A stretch of 64,000 nucleotides of DNA from Acidithiobacillus ferrooxidans ATCC 23270 (GCF_000021485.1 NC_011761.1:836001-900000), one strand, 5' to 3'. Positions 55,522 to 64,000 are shown, numbered from the stretch's first letter. A program made the numbers and translations. Notes: generated by a model not told the origin, from the letters alone.

Positions 55522-56770
55522 GCGTCACCACCGCGCCCATCTTGAAGATCGGCAGGTACATGGCGACGACCAGGGTGCCGACGATGATGCCGAGCACCAC
55601 CATGATCATGGGCTCCATGAGGGTGGAGAGGCGACTGACCGCTTCTTCGACCTCGTTCTCGTAAAAGTCGGCGACTTTGCCGGACATGACTTCGATGGCG
55701 CCGGTTTCCTCACCGATGGCGAGCATCTGGGTGGCCATGATGGGAAAGACGCCGTCGGCTTTCAGTTGGGTGGTGATGCGCCCGCCGGTGGCGACGTCGT
55801 CACGGGCAGCCAGGACGCTGCGTTCGATGATGACGTTACCGGACACTTTGGAAAGTGTTCCCAGGGCTTCCATGATGGGCACGCCTGCCCCCTGCATGGT
55901 GGACAGGGTACGCATGAAGCGCGCCACGGCACCCTTCAGCAGGATATCGCCGAGCACCGGGATTTTCAGGGAGAAGCGGTCTATGACGGTTTTGAAGGAC
56001 AGGTTGCGCTTGTAGGCGTAGATAAAGAGCCATACCGAGGCGATAGGTACGAGCACCACGATGTACCAGTGACTTTTCATCCAGTCGGAGATGTTGATGA
56101 CGACCTGCGTCAGCAGCGGCAGAGTGGCACCAAAACTGCTGAAGAGCTGTGAGAATACCGGGATGACGAAAATCATCAGGATCACCACGACCACGACCAT
56201 GACGGTGATGATGGCGGCCGGGTAGAACATGGCCGACTTGACCTTTTTGTTCAGCGCCAGGGTCTTTTCGCGATATTCGGCCAGGCGCAGGAGGATGGTG
56301 TCGAGGATGCCCCCCTGCTCACCGGCGGCGACCAGGGATACGAAAAGGCGGTCGAAATATTTGGGGAAGTGGGCCATGGCCTGCGACAGAGATTCACCTT
56401 CTTTCAGGTGCTTGAGAATCCCCTTGAGCAGTTTTTTCATGCCCGCGCCGGAGGTGGCGGATACCAGCAGTTCGAAAGACTGCACGATGGGCACACCGGC
56501 GTTGATCATGGTGGAGAGCTGGCGGACCATCACCACTAGTTGCGCTTCCTTGACCCCTTTTTCACCGAAGAGAGGCTGCGGCGCTTTGCGCACTACGGTC
56601 GGCATCAGTCCCATGCGGCGCAGGTTGGAGCGCACGGCGTTGGCGGAGACGGCGTTCATCTCGCCCTTTTTCTTTTCGCTCCCGCCGGGCGCGGTCGCCT
56701 CCCACGTAAAGTCGTAGGTTTTTGCCTCGCGGAGTGCGGATTTCTTGTCTTTGCCCAAGGCTGTCGCCAT
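55511..56770 (-). CDS. pilC: Type IV pilus inner-membrane platform protein PilC
   Basis: 419 residues, GspF/PilC family. Two repeated GspF domains, each helical, with membrane helices near residues 180-210 (AAIITVMVVVVVILMIF), 235-255 and 385-410. Marks: VVMVRQLSTMINAGVPIVQSFELL, AGEQGGILDTILLRLAEY, RFMRTLSTMQGAGVPIMEAL and IGEETGAIEVM. It links the ATPase PilB to the growing pilus. The N-terminal YDFTWEATAPGG is typical. No pilB or pilD lies beside it; it heads the minor-pilin operon. Confidence 0.96.
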   Translation of the reverse strand: MATALGKDKKSALREAKTYDFTWEATAPGGSEKKKGEMNAVSANAVRSNLRRMGLMPTVVRKAPQPLFGEKGVKEAQLVVMVRQLSTMINAGVPIVQSFELLVSATSGAGMKKLLKGILKHLKEGESLSQAMAHFPKYFDRLFVSLVAAGEQGGILDTILLRLAEYREKTLALNKKVKSAMFYPAAIITVMVVVVVILMIFVIPVFSQLFSSFGATLPLLTQVVINISDWMKSHWYIVVLVPIASVWLFIYAYKRNLSFKTVIDRFSLKIPVLGDILLKGAVARFMRTLSTMQGAGVPIMEALGTLSKVSGNVIIERSVLAARDDVATGGRITTQLKADGVFPIMATQMLAIGEETGAIEVMSGKVADFYENEVEEAVSRLSTLMEPMIMVVLGIIVGTLVVAMYLPIFKMGAVVTHGG

Positions 56771-56876
56771 GCGTTCATCCCGTCCCAGTCGTTACTACCC
56801 ACCCATATAGAACAGTCTGGTCAATTTGCAATGGGCGTTGTGCTGCCGCGGAGCGGCGGGACTGGAACGAGGTATT

Positions 56877-57881
56877 TCAGGAGATGGGCGGCTGCCAGAG
56901 TTTGTCCCAGCTTTGCTGGGCAGCGAGACCGAGGCGTTGGGGGAGTGTCTTTTGGCGCTGATAATGGAGGGCGAGCACTTTGCCCTGTCGCACCGCTTCC
57001 AGGATGATCTCGTCGCTGGTGGCGAGATCATCCACCAATCCGAGTTGGCGGGCCTTGTTGCCCAGCCAGGCTTCGCCAGTGGCGACTTGTTCCAAATCCA
57101 GTTGCGGACGGTATTGCTGGACGAAGTCGCGGAATTGGGCGTGGGTTTCTTCCAGTTCTTCGCGCAGCTTGGCGCGGCCGGTTTCGGTGTTCTCGCCGAA
57201 CAAGGTGACGGTGCGCTTGAATTTGCCGGCGGTGAACTGTTCCCAGTCGATGTTGCGATCCTGCAGCCAGCGGTGGAAGTTGGGAATCTGGGCGACGACG
57301 CCGATGGAGCCGATGAGGGCGAAGGGGCTGGCGACGATACGGTCAGCCGTGACCGCCATCATGTAGCCGCCACTGGCGGCGACGGCGTCGACCAGCACCG
57401 TGAGATGAATCTTGGCGGCACGCAGACGTAATAACTGGGCCGAGGCGAGACCATAGGTGTTGACCATGCCGCCGCCGCTTTCCAGGCGCAGCAGGACGGT
57501 GTCGCCGGGTTTTGCGGCCTGGATGATGGCGGAGATTTCTTCGCGCAGGGCACTGACGGCAGAGGCGCGGATATCGCCCTTGAAGTCGAGCAGATAGGTG
57601 CAGCTTTCGGCAAGAGGGTCGTTGGCCCTGTCTTTGCGGTCTTTCTTGAGGGTCTTCCGATGGATTTTCAGGGCTTTTTTGTCCAGCCGGTATTGCTGGA
57701 CGTTTTCGCCCGATTGTTCTAATTGCTTGCGCAGGTCGGTGACCTGCACCTGTCCGGACGCGGGGCTTTTGCGTTTGTTCAGGGCGATGGCGGCGATGCC
57801 GCCCACGACGACGAGCAGGGCGACCACGATGGTGGCGGTGTCGGCAAGGAAGAGCAGGTAATGACTGAAGAAGGTTTCCAT
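56877..57881 (-). CDS. sohB: SohB-like S49 family inner-membrane peptidase
   Basis: 334 residues (E. coli SohB 349). One N-terminal membrane helix (TATIVVALLVVVGGIAAIAL), a basic linker, then the S49 protease core: LLRLESGGGMVNTYGLA, nucleophile Ser in VDAVAASGGYMMAV, and SPFALIGSIGVVAQIPNFHRWL, with the Lys of the Ser/Lys dyad expected in FTAGKFKRT. It degrades membrane or signal peptides. Separate from pilC by about 100 bases on the same strand; no promoter was identified there. Confidence 0.93.
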   Translation of the reverse strand: METFFSHYLLFLADTATIVVALLVVVGGIAAIALNKRKSPASGQVQVTDLRKQLEQSGENVQQYRLDKKALKIHRKTLKKDRKDRANDPLAESCTYLLDFKGDIRASAVSALREEISAIIQAAKPGDTVLLRLESGGGMVNTYGLASAQLLRLRAAKIHLTVLVDAVAASGGYMMAVTADRIVASPFALIGSIGVVAQIPNFHRWLQDRNIDWEQFTAGKFKRTVTLFGENTETGRAKLREELEETHAQFRDFVQQYRPQLDLEQVATGEAWLGNKARQLGLVDDLATSDEIILEAVRQGKVLALHYQRQKTLPQRLGLAAQQSWDKLWQPPIS

Positions 57882-57988
57882 GGCGCCAAGATAGGCGGAA
57901 AGGCGATAGCTGTAAAGATTCCGGGAATGGTTGAACCCTGGGTGCTGGGGGCGTTATCATTTTAACTCTTGCCGAGGTGCTTCCTTTC

Positions 57989-58231
57989 ATGATCCATGTG
58001 AAGTTTTTTGCCAGCGTGCGCGAGCGTGTCGGGATCGGGGAAATGTCTCTGCCGATGCCTGAAGGTGGTGCCACCGTGGCGGATATCCTGGCGCTGGCGG
58101 AGGGTGAAGCCGGCGTGGTGCTGCAGGGCGCTCATCTGCTGGCGGCGGTCAACCTACGGCACGTGCCTTTCTCCGATGTGGTTCGCGACGGCGACGAGGT
58201 GGCGTTTTTCCCACCGGTAACCGGTGGTTAG
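57989..58231 (+). CDS. moaD: Molybdopterin synthase small subunit
   Basis: 80 residues from the ATG at 57989; a GTG 4 codons upstream is in frame. Ubiquitin-like fold, beginning MIHVKFFASVRERVG and ending with the essential C-terminal Gly-Gly in FPPVTGG, which carries the thiocarboxylate. It transfers sulfur to cyclic pyranopterin with MoaE coded directly downstream. Confidence 0.94.
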   Translation: MIHVKFFASVRERVGIGEMSLPMPEGGATVADILALAEGEAGVVLQGAHLLAAVNLRHVPFSDVVRDGDEVAFFPPVTGG

Positions 58232-58233
58232 CT

Positions 58234-58728
58234 GTGCTCGTTAAAGTTCAGCGGGAAGACTTTGATCCGATGGCGGAGATGGCGGCCTTTCCGGCGGATG
58301 CCATCGCCGGAGCGGGCAGCTCGGTCACCTTTATCGGGACGGTGCGTGATTATAGCGAGGCGACGGATATCCTGGCCATGGAGATCGAGCACTATCCGGG
58401 GATGACGGAGCGCGAGCTGGAACGTATCAGCGCGGAGGCCGCGCAGCGCTACGATATCCTCGACAGCCTGATCATGCATCGTTACGGGCGTCTGGCGCCA
58501 CAGGACAATATCGTGATGGTGGCGGTCTGGTCGCGGCACCGGGCGGCGGCCTTTGACGCCTGTCGCTTCCTGATCGATGTATTGAAAACCAGCGCGCCCT
58601 TCTGGAAAAAAGAGATCACCCCGGAGGGGGTGCGCTGGGTGACCGATTGTCCCGGCTGCCGGGCCGGGAGCCGCGAGGGGCATACCCATGCGCCCCATGT
58701 TTCCCATTCCCATACACAGGTGAAGTGA
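58234..58728 (+). CDS. moaE: Molybdopterin synthase catalytic subunit with His-rich tail
   Basis: 164 residues from a GTG 2 bases after the moaD stop. MoaE blocks: VTFIGTVRDYSE, LAMEIEHYPGMTERELE, MHRYGRLAPQDNIVMVAVWS, RHRAAAFDACRFLIDVLK, and APFWKKEITPEGVRWV with the catalytic Lys residues. E. coli MoaE is 150 residues; here a C-terminal tail follows the core, with a CPGCRAG pair and GHTHAPHVSHSHTQVK, which could bind metal. Confidence 0.94.
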   Translation: MLVKVQREDFDPMAEMAAFPADAIAGAGSSVTFIGTVRDYSEATDILAMEIEHYPGMTERELERISAEAAQRYDILDSLIMHRYGRLAPQDNIVMVAVWSRHRAAAFDACRFLIDVLKTSAPFWKKEITPEGVRWVTDCPGCRAGSREGHTHAPHVSHSHTQVK

Positions 58729-58734
58729 GATTTT

Positions 58735-59220
58735 ATGCCGAGTTTTGATGTGGTATCCGAAGTGGATATGCAGGAAGTGGATAATGCCCTGCATACAACG
58801 GTGAAGGAAATCACCACCCGTTATGATTTCAAGGGCAGCAAGGCGTCGATGGAGCGGAAGGAAAAGGAGATCATCCTCGTTGCCGAGGACGAGTATAAGC
58901 TGGGGCAGATGATCGACCTGCTCTCGGCGCGTCTGGTAAAGCGCGGGGTAGATTTGAAGGCCCTGGAGGTGGGTAAGGTGGCCGCCGCGGCGGGCGGGAT
59001 GGAGCGGCAGGTGCTGAGCCTGAAAGTGGGTCTGGAAACCGAAGTGTCCAAGCGCATGATCAAATTTCTGAAAGACGGAAAGTTCAAGGCCCAGGGCAGT
59101 ATCCAGGGGGATCAGTTGCGGGTGTCGGGCAAGAGCCGGGACGAGTTGCAGGCGGCCATTGCCGCGCTGCGCGGTCACGATTTTGGTTTGCCGGTGCAGT
59201 TTACGAACTTTCGGGATTGA
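58735..59220 (+). CDS. yajQ: YajQ family nucleotide-binding protein
   Basis: 161 residues, the usual size. N-terminal [32 protein letters not shown], then [16 protein letters not shown], a [20 protein letters not shown] block and the C-terminal [18 protein letters not shown]. Some family members bind cyclic di-GMP (e.g. in Xanthomonas) and act as effectors; which nucleotide this one binds is unknown. It lies 6 bases after moaE. Confidence 0.95.
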
Positions 59221-59237
59221 GGTTTGACGGGGGAAAC

Positions 59238-59567
59238 ATGGACAAGGTGGAATTTGCGGCACTGGTTGCCGGGATGACAGGGGTAAGTGCGGCGGCGGTG
59301 ATCAGCCGTGACGGGATTCCTTTACAGGTGGAAGGGATGTCCGAAGACGTGGCGGATACGGTGGCGGCGCTGGCGTCTGGCATGTGCGCACTGGCTAAAC
59401 GTATGAACGAGGAAGGTAATGGTGTGCGCCATGTCCATGTGGTGCTGGCTGACCACGATATGGTGTTGCTGCCGACCATGTCAGGAGCGGTACTGGTGGT
59501 GATGCGGCCGGGGCGGAACGACGAGTCGGGGATCGATGTATTGCGGACTGCCGCGGTGGCTTTATGA
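59238..59567 (+). CDS. Roadblock/LC7 domain protein
   Basis: 109 residues from the ATG at 59238. A single Roadblock/LC7 fold: FAALVAGMTGVSAAAVISRD, GIPLQVEGMSEDVADTVAAL, ASGMCALAKRMNEE and LPTMSGAVLVVMRPG. In bacteria such proteins (MglB-like) bind small GTPases of the MglA type or act in motility and cell polarity. No GTPase gene is next to it. It overlaps gcvT by ATGA, so it is cotranslated with the glycine cleavage genes, which is unexpected. Confidence 0.75.
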   Translation: MDKVEFAALVAGMTGVSAAAVISRDGIPLQVEGMSEDVADTVAALASGMCALAKRMNEEGNGVRHVHVVLADHDMVLLPTMSGAVLVVMRPGRNDESGIDVLRTAAVAL

Positions 59568-60691
59568 CGAAGGTGTCGGCACAACATACGGCACTTCACG
59601 ACTGGCATGTGGCCCACGGCGCACGTATGGTGGATTTTGCCGGCTGGGAGATGCCTCTGAACTACGGCTCGCAACTGGCCGAGCATGAGGCGGTGCGGCG
59701 GGCGGCGGGACTGTTTGATGTCTCGCACATGCGGCCTCTGGATTTGAGCGGGCCAGATGCGCGGGTGCTGCTTCGGTATGCGCTGGCGAACGATGTGGCA
59801 AAGCTGGACGCTGCGCCGGGCAAGGCGCTGTACAGCACGATGTTGCAGGGCGATGGCGGGATTATCGACGATCTGATCGTCTACCATCGCGGCGGAGGCC
59901 GGTATCGGATCGTGCTGAATGCGGGGGGTGCGGAGGCGGATACGGCGCACCTGCAGGCCCTTGCGGATGCCCATGGCTGGCGCGTGATCCTGCAGAAGCG
60001 GCCAGATCTGGGGATTCTCGCCGTTCAGGGCCCGACAGCGCGGGCGCTGGCGGCGACGGTACTGGCGATTCCCGCGTTGGCGGATCTGGGCGTTTTTCAC
60101 GCATTGGAACAGGGAGATTTTTTTGTCGGGCGAACCGGCTATACCGGCGAGGATGGCGTCGAAATCGTCGCCGCTAACGGGCTGTTAACGGACCTGGCAG
60201 ACCGGCTGCTGGTGGCGGGTGTGCGCCCTGCGGGTCTGGCGGCGCGGGATAGTCTGCGTCTGGAGGCGGGGCTGGGTCTGTACGGTCAGGATATGACAAC
60301 GGCGGTTTCGCCTTATGCCAGTAATCTGGGCTGGACCGTGGACTTGCGGGCCGCAGACCGGAATTTTCTGGGCCGGGCGGCACTGGAGGCGGAGTTGGCG
60401 GCTGGTGACGGTGCCCGGCTCGTCGGTCTGGCCATGCGCGATGGGATTCCCCGCCATGGCTATGTCGTCGAAAATGCCGCTGGACAGCCTTGCGGGGTGG
60501 TCACCAGCGGTATTTTTTCGCCCAGTTTGCAGTGCGGTATTGCCCTGGCCCGGGTGGATGCGGTGCTGGCGCCGGGAGCGCTATCTGCGGTGCTGGTGCG
60601 TGGGGTGCGGCGTCCGGCGCTGGTGATAAAACCGCCCTTCTGGCGCAACGGGGCGGCAACCTTTTCCTTTCCTGAGGAGCATGAAATATGA
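59564..60691 (+). CDS. gcvT: Aminomethyltransferase (glycine cleavage T protein)
   Basis: 375 residues. Folate-dependent release of ammonia and transfer of the methylene group from GcvH to THF. Blocks: MVDFAGWEMPLNYGSQLAEHEAVR, GLFDVSHMRPLDLSGPDA, DLIVYHRGGGRYRIVLNAG, LGILAVQGPTARAL, GYTGEDGVEI and GLAARDSLRLEAGLGLYGQD (folate site Asp). The Tyr/Lys substitution pattern looks normal. It overlaps gcvH by ATGA. Confidence 0.97.
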   Translation: MTKVSAQHTALHDWHVAHGARMVDFAGWEMPLNYGSQLAEHEAVRRAAGLFDVSHMRPLDLSGPDARVLLRYALANDVAKLDAAPGKALYSTMLQGDGGIIDDLIVYHRGGGRYRIVLNAGGAEADTAHLQALADAHGWRVILQKRPDLGILAVQGPTARALAATVLAIPALADLGVFHALEQGDFFVGRTGYTGEDGVEIVAANGLLTDLADRLLVAGVRPAGLAARDSLRLEAGLGLYGQDMTTAVSPYASNLGWTVDLRAADRNFLGRAALEAELAAGDGARLVGLAMRDGIPRHGYVVENAAGQPCGVVTSGIFSPSLQCGIALARVDAVLAPGALSAVLVRGVRRPALVIKPPFWRNGAATFSFPEEHEI

Positions 60692-61071
60692 GCAAAATTC
60701 CGGAGACCTTGCGTTACAGTGATACCCATGAGTGGGTGGAAGACCTGGGAGGCGGACGCTACCGGGTGGGAATTACCGATCACGCCCAGGAATTGCTGGG
60801 GGATCTGGTGTTCGTAGAGGCCCCGGAGACGGGTAAGACGATTCGCGGTGGTGCAGTCTGCGGTGTGCTGGAGTCGGTCAAGGCGGCGGCGGATTTGTAT
60901 GCGCCGCTCGACGGCACGGTGGTGGAGCGTAACGACGGGTTGGCGGATAACCCGCAGTGGCTCAATGAAGACCCTTATGGCCGGGGCTGGATCATGGTGG
61001 TGGAGGCGGATGCGTCCGCTGGTGACGGGCTGATGGATGCGGCGGCCTACGCCAAGATCGCGGAGGTCTGA
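60688..61071 (+). CDS. gcvH: Glycine cleavage H protein (lipoyl carrier)
   Basis: 127 residues. Lipoylated shuttle: LRYSDTHEWVED, VGITDHAQELLGDLVFVEAP, and the lipoyl Lys65 in GVLESVKAAADLYAPLDG. The rest, NPQWLNEDPYGRGWIMVVEA, is standard. It starts in an ATGA overlap with gcvT and lies 5 bases before gcvPA. Confidence 0.98.
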   Translation: MSKIPETLRYSDTHEWVEDLGGGRYRVGITDHAQELLGDLVFVEAPETGKTIRGGAVCGVLESVKAAADLYAPLDGTVVERNDGLADNPQWLNEDPYGRGWIMVVEADASAGDGLMDAAAYAKIAEV

Positions 61072-61076
61072 TCGTT

Positions 61077-62420
61077 ATGCCCTATATTCCCCACGATGCG
61101 GCGGAGACGGCGGCGATGTTGGCCGCCGTCGGCGTTGAGCGCCTCGACCAGCTTTTCGATGAAATTCCTCCAGTCCTGCAGGTGCAGGATATGGCCTTGC
61201 CGGAAGGGCTGTCGGAAATGGCGCTGCAGCGTGAGCTGGAGGGAAGGGCGCTGGCCAACGCGCCGCTACGCTGCTTTGCGGGGGGCGGGGCTTATGCCCA
61301 TCATATCCCGGCCATCGTCTGGGAAATTGCCGGGCGCGGCGAGTTCTATTCCGCTTATACGCCGTATCAGGCGGAAGCCAGCCAAGGTACACTGCAGATC
61401 ATTTATGAGTATCAGAGCTTCATCACCCGGCTGACCGGGCTGGAGGTGAGTAATGCCTCCCTCTATGATGGAGCCTCGGGGTTGGCCGAGGCCTGCCTGA
61501 TGGCGTTGCGTATTCAGGGCGGCGACAAATCCATCCTGGTGCCGGAGAACCTGCTGCCGGGCTGGCGGCGGGTGTTGGACAGCGTGCTTGGTTTGCAAAA
61601 CATCCGTTTGGTGAGCGTGCCTTATGACCGTGCCACGGGTACCCTGATATTGCCCGCAGATGCGGGGGATGCGGCGGCGCTGATCATTCCCCAGAGCAAC
61701 GCCCTGGGTCTGCTGGAGCCGGTGGATGCGCTGACCGACTGGGCCCATGCTCATGGCCTGCTCGCCATAGCCGTGGTCAATCCGCTGGCGCTGGCGTTGC
61801 TGAAGGCACCGGGGGTTTGGGGCACACAGGGCGCGGATATGGCGGTGGGGGAGGGGCAGCCGCTGGGAATTCCCCTGAGCGGCGGCGGGCCTTACTTTGG
61901 TTTTCTCGCCTGCCGCAAGGCCCACGTGCGCCAGTTGCCCGGGCGACTGGTCGCCAAGACCGTGGACGGGCAGGGCCGTGAGGGTTTTTGTCTGACCCTG
62001 CAGGCGCGGGAGCAGCATATTCGCCGCGGCAAGGCGACGAGCAACATCTGCACCAATCAGGGCCTGATGGTGACGGCGGCGACCATTCATATGGCGGCGC
62101 TGGGCGGATACGGCTTGCAGCAGACGGCGGTGCTGTGCCATGAGCGTGCCGTGCGGTTGCGGGAACTGTTGACGGGGGTGCCGGGGGTGAGCCTGCCTTA
62201 TGGCGGGGCCTTTTTCCATGAATTTGTCGTGCGCTTGCCTCATGCTGCCGTGGCGGTACGGGATACGCTGCTGGGCTATGGTTTGCTGGCGGGGCTCCCC
62301 CTCTCGGATTGGGGGATGGGCGAAGCGGGCGATCTGCTGGTATGCACCACGGAACTGTTGGAAGAGGCGGATCTGTTGGCGTATCGCGGTGCCCTGACCG
62401 CTGTGCTGGAGACTTTATGA
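61077..62420 (+). CDS. gcvPA: Glycine decarboxylase subunit 1 (P protein, N-terminal half)
   Basis: 447 residues. The two-gene form of the P protein: this half forms the heterotetramer but lacks the PLP Lys. MPYIPHDAAETAAMLAAVGV start, FAGGGAYAHHIPAIVWEI, FYSAYTPYQAEASQGTLQII, TGLEVSNASLYDGASGLAEA, GGPYFGFLACRKAHVRQLPG and SNICTNQGLMV blocks. GTG/ATG choice is not an issue (ATG). Overlaps gcvPB by ATGA. Confidence 0.97.
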   Translation: MPYIPHDAAETAAMLAAVGVERLDQLFDEIPPVLQVQDMALPEGLSEMALQRELEGRALANAPLRCFAGGGAYAHHIPAIVWEIAGRGEFYSAYTPYQAEASQGTLQIIYEYQSFITRLTGLEVSNASLYDGASGLAEACLMALRIQGGDKSILVPENLLPGWRRVLDSVLGLQNIRLVSVPYDRATGTLILPADAGDAAALIIPQSNALGLLEPVDALTDWAHAHGLLAIAVVNPLALALLKAPGVWGTQGADMAVGEGQPLGIPLSGGGPYFGFLACRKAHVRQLPGRLVAKTVDGQGREGFCLTLQAREQHIRRGKATSNICTNQGLMVTAATIHMAALGGYGLQQTAVLCHERAVRLRELLTGVPGVSLPYGGAFFHEFVVRLPHAAVAVRDTLLGYGLLAGLPLSDWGMGEAGDLLVCTTELLEEADLLAYRGALTAVLETL

Positions 62421-63868
62421 GCTTTATGAGCGATTCCATTTTCGATCACGATCATCATGTCCCGGCGGTAGCGTTGCCCTCCGATATTCCGGCGGCGCTG
62501 CTGCGGAAGACACCCCTGAATCTGCCCAATCCGTCTGAACTGGAGGTGCTGCGCCACTATACCCGGCTGTCCCAGAAGAATTTTTCCATCGATACCCAGT
62601 TTTATCCGCTGGGTTCCTGCACCATGAAATATAATCCGCGGATTGCCCATACCATGGCCGCGCTGCCGGGCTTCGCACGCCTGCATCCGGATACGCCGGC
62701 GCAGGGTATGCAGGGACTGTTGCAGGTGCTCTGGGAGTTGCAGGAATGGCTGGCGGCGACGACGGGCATGGCCGCGGTGAGCCTGACCCCGGCGGCGGGC
62801 GCCCAGGGCGAACTGGCCGGTGTCGCCATGATCCGCGCCTATCATGCGGCGCACGGCGACCACGGGCGACGGAAGATGCTGATTCCCACGGCAGCGCACG
62901 GTACCAATCCGGCCAGCGCCCAGATGGCGGGTTTTGACGTGGTGGAAATCCCTAATCTGGCCGACGGTGACCTGGATATGGCCTTTTTGGATCAGCATCT
63001 GGGGCCAGATATCGCAGGGATCATGTTGACCAATCCCTCCACCCTCGGGGTGTTTGAGCGTCGGATTACGGAAATTGCGGCACGTGTTCACGAGGCAGGG
63101 GGGCTGCTCTACTATGATGGCGCCAATCTCAATGCCATTCTCGGTCGGGTGCAGCCGGGGCAGATGGGTTTTGACGCGATGCATCTGAACCTGCACAAGA
63201 CTTTTGCCACGCCTCATGGCGGCGGCGGGCCGGGTGCGGGTGCGGTAGCGGTACAGGAACGCCTGCGTCCTTTTCTGCCCCTGCCAGTGGTCGCACGGGA
63301 AGCGGCAGGCGCGCTGCGCTGGCTGGACGAAGGGGATTTGCCCCGGAGCATTGGTCGGCTCAGCGCCCATGGCGGAAATATCGGCGTACTGCTGCGCGCC
63401 CATGCTTACCTGCGGCGCCTGGGGCGGGCGGGGGTGGGCCGGGTATCGGCTTATGCCGCGCTCAATGCCAATTATCTGCTCAGGGAGCTGCAGGGAGTGG
63501 GCTATCAGGCGGCCTTCCCGGAGCGGCGGGCCAGTCACGAGTTCATCCTGAGCGTCAGCGATCTGCAGAAGGCGACCGGTATACGGGCGCTGGATGTGGC
63601 CAAGCGCCTGCTGGATTTCGGGATTCACGCGCCGACCGTTTACTTTCCCCAACTGGTGCCGGAGTGCCTGCTGATCGAACCTACGGAGACCGAAAGCAAG
63701 GCGACCCTGGATCGTTTCGTGACGGTGATGGCGCAGATTCGCCGAGAGGCCTTGGAGCAGCCGGAGCTCTTGCGGGAAGCACCTCACCATCTCCCGGTGG
63801 GGCGTCTGGATGAAGCCTTGGCGGCGCGGCGTCTGGATGTCGCGGGAGGCTTTGTGACGACCGTCTGA
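62417..63868 (+). CDS. gcvPB: Glycine decarboxylase subunit 2 (P protein, PLP-binding half)
   Basis: 483 residues from the ATG that overlaps the gcvPA stop; a second ATG at 62426 is possible. YPLGSCTMKYNPRI and LTPAAGAQGELAGV blocks; PLP Lys in MHLNLHKTFATPHGGGGPGAG; HEFILSVSDLQKATGIRALD near the C terminus. Decarboxylates glycine and passes aminomethyl to GcvH. With gcvT, gcvH and an Lpd it completes the pathway giving 5,10-methylene-THF and CO2. Confidence 0.97.
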   Translation: MSFMSDSIFDHDHHVPAVALPSDIPAALLRKTPLNLPNPSELEVLRHYTRLSQKNFSIDTQFYPLGSCTMKYNPRIAHTMAALPGFARLHPDTPAQGMQGLLQVLWELQEWLAATTGMAAVSLTPAAGAQGELAGVAMIRAYHAAHGDHGRRKMLIPTAAHGTNPASAQMAGFDVVEIPNLADGDLDMAFLDQHLGPDIAGIMLTNPSTLGVFERRITEIAARVHEAGGLLYYDGANLNAILGRVQPGQMGFDAMHLNLHKTFATPHGGGGPGAGAVAVQERLRPFLPLPVVAREAAGALRWLDEGDLPRSIGRLSAHGGNIGVLLRAHAYLRRLGRAGVGRVSAYAALNANYLLRELQGVGYQAAFPERRASHEFILSVSDLQKATGIRALDVAKRLLDFGIHAPTVYFPQLVPECLLIEPTETESKATLDRFVTVMAQIRREALEQPELLREAPHHLPVGRLDEALAARRLDVAGGFVTTV

Positions 63869-63872
63869 ACCG

Positions 63873-64000
63873 CTATGCGGCCCCGTGCCCCTGGTCATCC
63901 GCCACGATCCGGCCGCGTTCGAGGCGGATGATCTGATCGGCGAGGCGGGTGGTGCGCGGACGGTGTGCGATGATGATGATGGTTTTGCGGCCGTGGAGAG
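63873..64000 (-). CDS. ABC exporter ATP-binding domain, C-terminal end (partial)
   Basis: Only the last 42 codons are in the window; the gene continues beyond the right edge. The visible part has the H-loop TIIIIAHRPRTTRLADQIIR and a typical exporter ending ERGRIVADDQGHGAA. This is the pattern of ATP-binding domains of half-size exporters (MsbA, HlyB and similar). It is convergent with gcvPB, 4 bases apart. Confidence 0.75.
   Translation of the reverse strand, partial: LHGRKTIIIIAHRPRTTRLADQIIRLERGRIVADDQGHGAA

Noticed and set aside
62276-63898. 540-residue minus-strand open frame opposite gcvPB
   Set aside because: Shadow of gcvPB, which carries all the catalytic motifs.

Overview
The window looks like core chromosome of a GC-rich gammaproteobacterium-like autotroph. 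The best guess is an Acidithiobacillus (A. ferrooxidans group). This is inferred from the gene set: recA-recX-alaS, a group 3b NAD(P)-linked [NiFe] hydrogenase, cytochrome bd, a persulfide-dioxygenase-like protein, type IV pilus minor pilins and osmoregulated glucan genes. No 16S or database check was possible. No rRNA, tRNA, CRISPR array, insertion sequence or phage was seen.

Layout. 0-9.5 kb: end of a DHA2-type MFS exporter, then the minus-strand genes gluQ, sfsA, map, glnD and hflD, and the plus-strand genes thiL-pgpA-cinA-like. 9.5-13.9 kb: recA-recX-alaS, with an exact 15-bp tandem duplication in front of recA. 13.9-19 kb (minus): a tightly overlapped operon for a four-subunit group 3b [NiFe] hydrogenase (beta, gamma, delta, alpha), its maturation protease and a coupled exported His-rich protein. 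19-28 kb: lytic transglycosylase slt, a SWIM/SNF2 helicase, a phosphohexomutase and the ABC-F ATPase ybiT. 28.2-30.3 kb: TPP riboswitch plus thiC. 30.3-33.5 kb (minus): aldehyde dehydrogenase, GMC oxidoreductase and a CopD-like membrane protein.

33.5-39.7 kb is the most interesting block. A minus-strand operon encodes an ETHE1-like protein whose metal site has degenerated, then CydA, CydB, a CydX-like protein with an extra N-terminal membrane helix, and a 33-residue membrane peptide. It ends in a textbook UUCG terminator. A perfect sigma-54 promoter lies in front of it, and a divergent sigma-54 activator with a cysteine-rich PAS-like sensor is next door. A second perfect sigma-54 promoter lies 3.8 kb further on, so close to the opgG start codon that the mRNA would be almost leaderless. 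opgG, an unknown 167-residue ORF and an N-terminally short opgH follow it.

45.7-49 kb: an NDUFA9-like oxidoreductase, a DUF423 membrane protein and two proteins I do not recognise, one probably carrying V4R-like domains. 49.3-56.8 kb (minus): pilC-fimT-pilV-pilW-pilX-pilY1, a type IV pilus set joined by 4-11 base overlaps and lacking pilB and pilD. 56.9 kb to the end: sohB (minus), then moaD-moaE-yajQ, a Roadblock/LC7 protein and the glycine cleavage genes gcvT-H-PA-PB (plus), and the 3' end of an ABC exporter ATPase (minus).
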